Notes under the pieces: model-generated
Databases searched by the model: none
What the model was told of the DNA's origin: nothing
Seen by the model: only the letters and a program-made list of their open reading frames with translations
Position numbers and translations under genes: made by a program
NCBI GenBank assembly: GCA_903890885.1
Contig: CAITCX010000123.1
Coordinates: forward strand, 1 to 6,257
Source of the DNA: an uncultured Dehalococcoidia bacterium
GTDB lineage: Bacteria; Chloroflexota; Dehalococcoidia; Dehalococcoidales; UBA3254
Length of the DNA stretch: 6,257 bases
Direction of reading: 5' to 3'
Shown here: one piece after another, positions 4,705 through 6,257 of the stretch
Position numbering within the stretch: position 1 is the stretch's first letter
How the letters are laid out: the number at the start of each line of letters is the position of its first letter

Positions 4705-6257
4705 TTGGCAAATATAGGGAAATCCGGTGAAGTTAAAGTGAGCGAGCGTTTGAATACTGCCAAAGCTCCCGTCATTGAACTTCCGGTGTCTTTAACTGTC
4801 AAAGACTTGGCGGATATGTTGCATATTACATCTATTGAAGCGATCAAGCAATTGATGAGAAATGGCATAATGGCCAATGTCAATCAGGTGGTCAATTATG
4901 ATGTGGCAACGCTGGTAGCCAGCGGATTCGGATATGAAGTTAAACCCAAAGCCAAATCTAAAGTGTCAGCTAGCGCCGCTGTTAAAATTAAAAAACAGGT
5001 CAAAGAAGAAAAGGGCGCCAATATGCAGTCCCGTCCGCCCGTCGTTACCATTATGGGTCACGTGGATCACGGAAAGACACGTTTACTGGATGCTATTAGA
5101 CAAACAGATGTTATGGCTTCGGAAGCCGGTGGTATTACCCAACACATAGGCGCATACCAGGTAGAAGTCACTGGTAAAAAAGTTACATTCCTCGATACGC
5201 CTGGTCATGAGGCTTTTACGGCTATGCGAGCCCGCGGTGCTCAGGTTACTGATATCGCGGTTCTTGTGGTTGCAGCCGATGATGGCGTTATGCCTCAAAC
5301 TTTGGAAGCTATGAATCATGCCAAGGCGGCTGGAGTTCCCATTATCGTGGCTATTAACAAAATAGATAAACCAGAAGCCAACCCGGATGTGGTTAAACAA
5401 CAGTTGGCTGCCAATGGCCTGGTAGTGGAGGATTGGGGCGGCGATGTTATTGCTGTACCAGTTTCAGCTAAAGAAAAGCAAGGAATCCCTGAGTTACTGG
5501 AGAATATTTTACTTTTGGCCGAAATGGAAGACCTGAAAGCCAATCCGGATAAAGCCGCTACAGGCGTGGTTATTGAAGCGGAGATGGATAAGTCTCGCGG
5601 CCCTATTGCTACCGTCCTCGTTCAAAACGGCACTCTAAAACCTGGTGATATTCTGGTTGTGGGCACTACAATGGGAAAGATCAAGGCTATGTTTAACGAC
5701 AAGGGCAAGCAGGTCAGAAAAGCTGAGCCGGCCACGCCTGTGTCAATACTTGGTCTCACCGAAGTCCCGCAGGTAGGTGACGCCTTTAATGCTGTGGATG
5801 ATGAAACACAGGCTCGCTCTATCATCCAGAAACGCCAAATTGCGCAAAAGCAGCCCGAATCCAAAGGTTTGCGACTGGATACAGTCTTTAAAGATATTTC
5901 AACCGGTAAGGTCAAGGAACTGGCTATCATCCTGAAAACGGATGTGCAGGGCAGCGTTGAGCCTATCCGTAATTCACTTGAAAAACTGTCTACCGCCGAG
6001 GTTCAGCTTAAAATCATCCACAGTTCAACAGGCAATATTACAGAGGGTGATGTGATGCTGGCTGTGGCTTCTGGCGGACTGGTCATCGGTTTTAACACTT
6101 TGGTGGATACGGGCGGCCGCCGTTTGGCAGATGCTAAAGGCATTGATATTCGGGTCTACAGCGTAATCTATGCGTTAATTGATGATGTCGAGAAAGCCCT
6201 TAAAGGTATGCTGGAACCGGTCATCATAGAGGTTATCGAAGGCCGGGCGGATGTACG
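4705..6257 (+). CDS. infB: Translation initiation factor IF-2, compact form (3' end beyond window)
   Basis: IF-2 is the GTPase that brings formyl-Met-tRNA to the 30S subunit and drives 50S joining. The frame is open from the TTG at 4705 to the window end, giving 517 residues; the C-terminal initiator-tRNA-binding domain is only begun. An IF2 N-terminal domain spans about 25-79. A short basic linker leads to the G domain with G1 GHVDHGKT (118-125), G2 GGITQHIG (142-149), G3 DTPGH (164-168), G4 NKID (218-221) and G5 SAK (254-256). Domain II follows at about 286-372 and domain III at about 395-490, with LKTDVQGSVEP (410-420) and GNITEGD (443-449). Only about 106 residues precede the catalytic core, against several hundred in E. 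coli, so this is a minimal IF-2. Arg126 follows the P-loop Thr where Thr or Ser is common. The next ATGs in frame are at residue 38 and later, inside the N-terminal domain, so TTG is strongly preferred. It is the third gene of the nusA-ylxR-infB cluster. Confidence 0.96.
   Translation, partial: MANIGKSGEVKVSERLNTAKAPVIELPVSLTVKDLADMLHITSIEAIKQLMRNGIMANVNQVVNYDVATLVASGFGYEVKPKAKSKVSASAAVKIKKQVKEEKGANMQSRPPVVTIMGHVDHGKTRLLDAIRQTDVMASEAGGITQHIGAYQVEVTGKKVTFLDTPGHEAFTAMRARGAQVTDIAVLVVAADDGVMPQTLEAMNHAKAAGVPIIVAINKIDKPEANPDVVKQQLAANGLVVEDWGGDVIAVPVSAKEKQGIPELLENILLLAEMEDLKANPDKAATGVVIEAEMDKSRGPIATVLVQNGTLKPGDILVVGTTMGKIKAMFNDKGKQVRKAEPATPVSILGLTEVPQVGDAFNAVDDETQARSIIQKRQIAQKQPESKGLRLDTVFKDISTGKVKELAIILKTDVQGSVEPIRNSLEKLSTAEVQLKIIHSSTGNITEGDVMLAVASGGLVIGFNTLVDTGGRRLADAKGIDIRVYSVIYALIDDVEKALKGMLEPVIIEVIEGRADV

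Noticed and set aside
4934..5149. 71-codon plus-strand open frame inside infB
   Set aside because: It is out of frame with the well-conserved IF-2 linker and G domain, which fully explain this stretch.

Overview
The window looks like a stretch of bacterial housekeeping chromosome. It holds five protein genes, two of them cut by the window edges. The leftmost, on the minus strand, is the start of ribF (riboflavin kinase/FAD synthetase). It is divergent from ftsH (membrane AAA+ zinc protease), which is followed by a rightward translation/transcription cluster nusA - ylxR - infB. Base composition appears moderate (mid-to-high 40s % GC by eye) and codon use looks even across the genes. There are no insertion sequences, phage genes, tRNAs, rRNAs or CRISPR repeats. 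The nusA-ylxR-infB order, the compact IF-2 and the ribF/ftsH neighbours fit a deep-branching Gram-positive-like or Chloroflexota (Dehalococcoidia-like) genome. That assignment is tentative because it rests on protein 'look' and not on a database search.

Layout. Bases 1-255 (minus) encode the first 85 residues of RibF from a GTG start. Bases 256-586 are a divergent control region. It carries a candidate ribF promoter and a structured ribF leader on the minus strand, and an extended -10 promoter for ftsH on the plus strand. ftsH occupies 587-2503 and ends in an unusual proline-rich tail. A clear intrinsic terminator follows at 2521-2547. The rest of the gap up to 2820 holds a strong nusA promoter (TTGAAT, 17-base spacer, TATACT with an extended -10 TG), a second terminator-like hairpin starting about 3 bases after the expected start of transcription, and a good nusA ribosome binding site.

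nusA (2821-4302) overlaps ylxR (4289-4600) by 14 bases, so the two are translationally coupled. infB follows after a 104-base gap from a TTG codon at 4705 and is still open at the window end. The first gene of the common bacterial rimP-nusA cluster, rimP, is not in its usual place upstream of nusA, and there is no ylxQ-type L7Ae gene between ylxR and infB.

Functionally, NusA controls pausing, termination and antitermination. YlxR is a small RNA-binding protein of the same operon, and IF-2 places initiator tRNA on the ribosome. FtsH is the membrane quality-control protease and RibF makes FMN and FAD. I see no previously undescribed gene system. The points worth a second look are regulatory: stem-loops placed right at the predicted 5' ends of the ribF and nusA messages, inverted repeats over promoter elements, and the low-complexity tails of FtsH and NusA.
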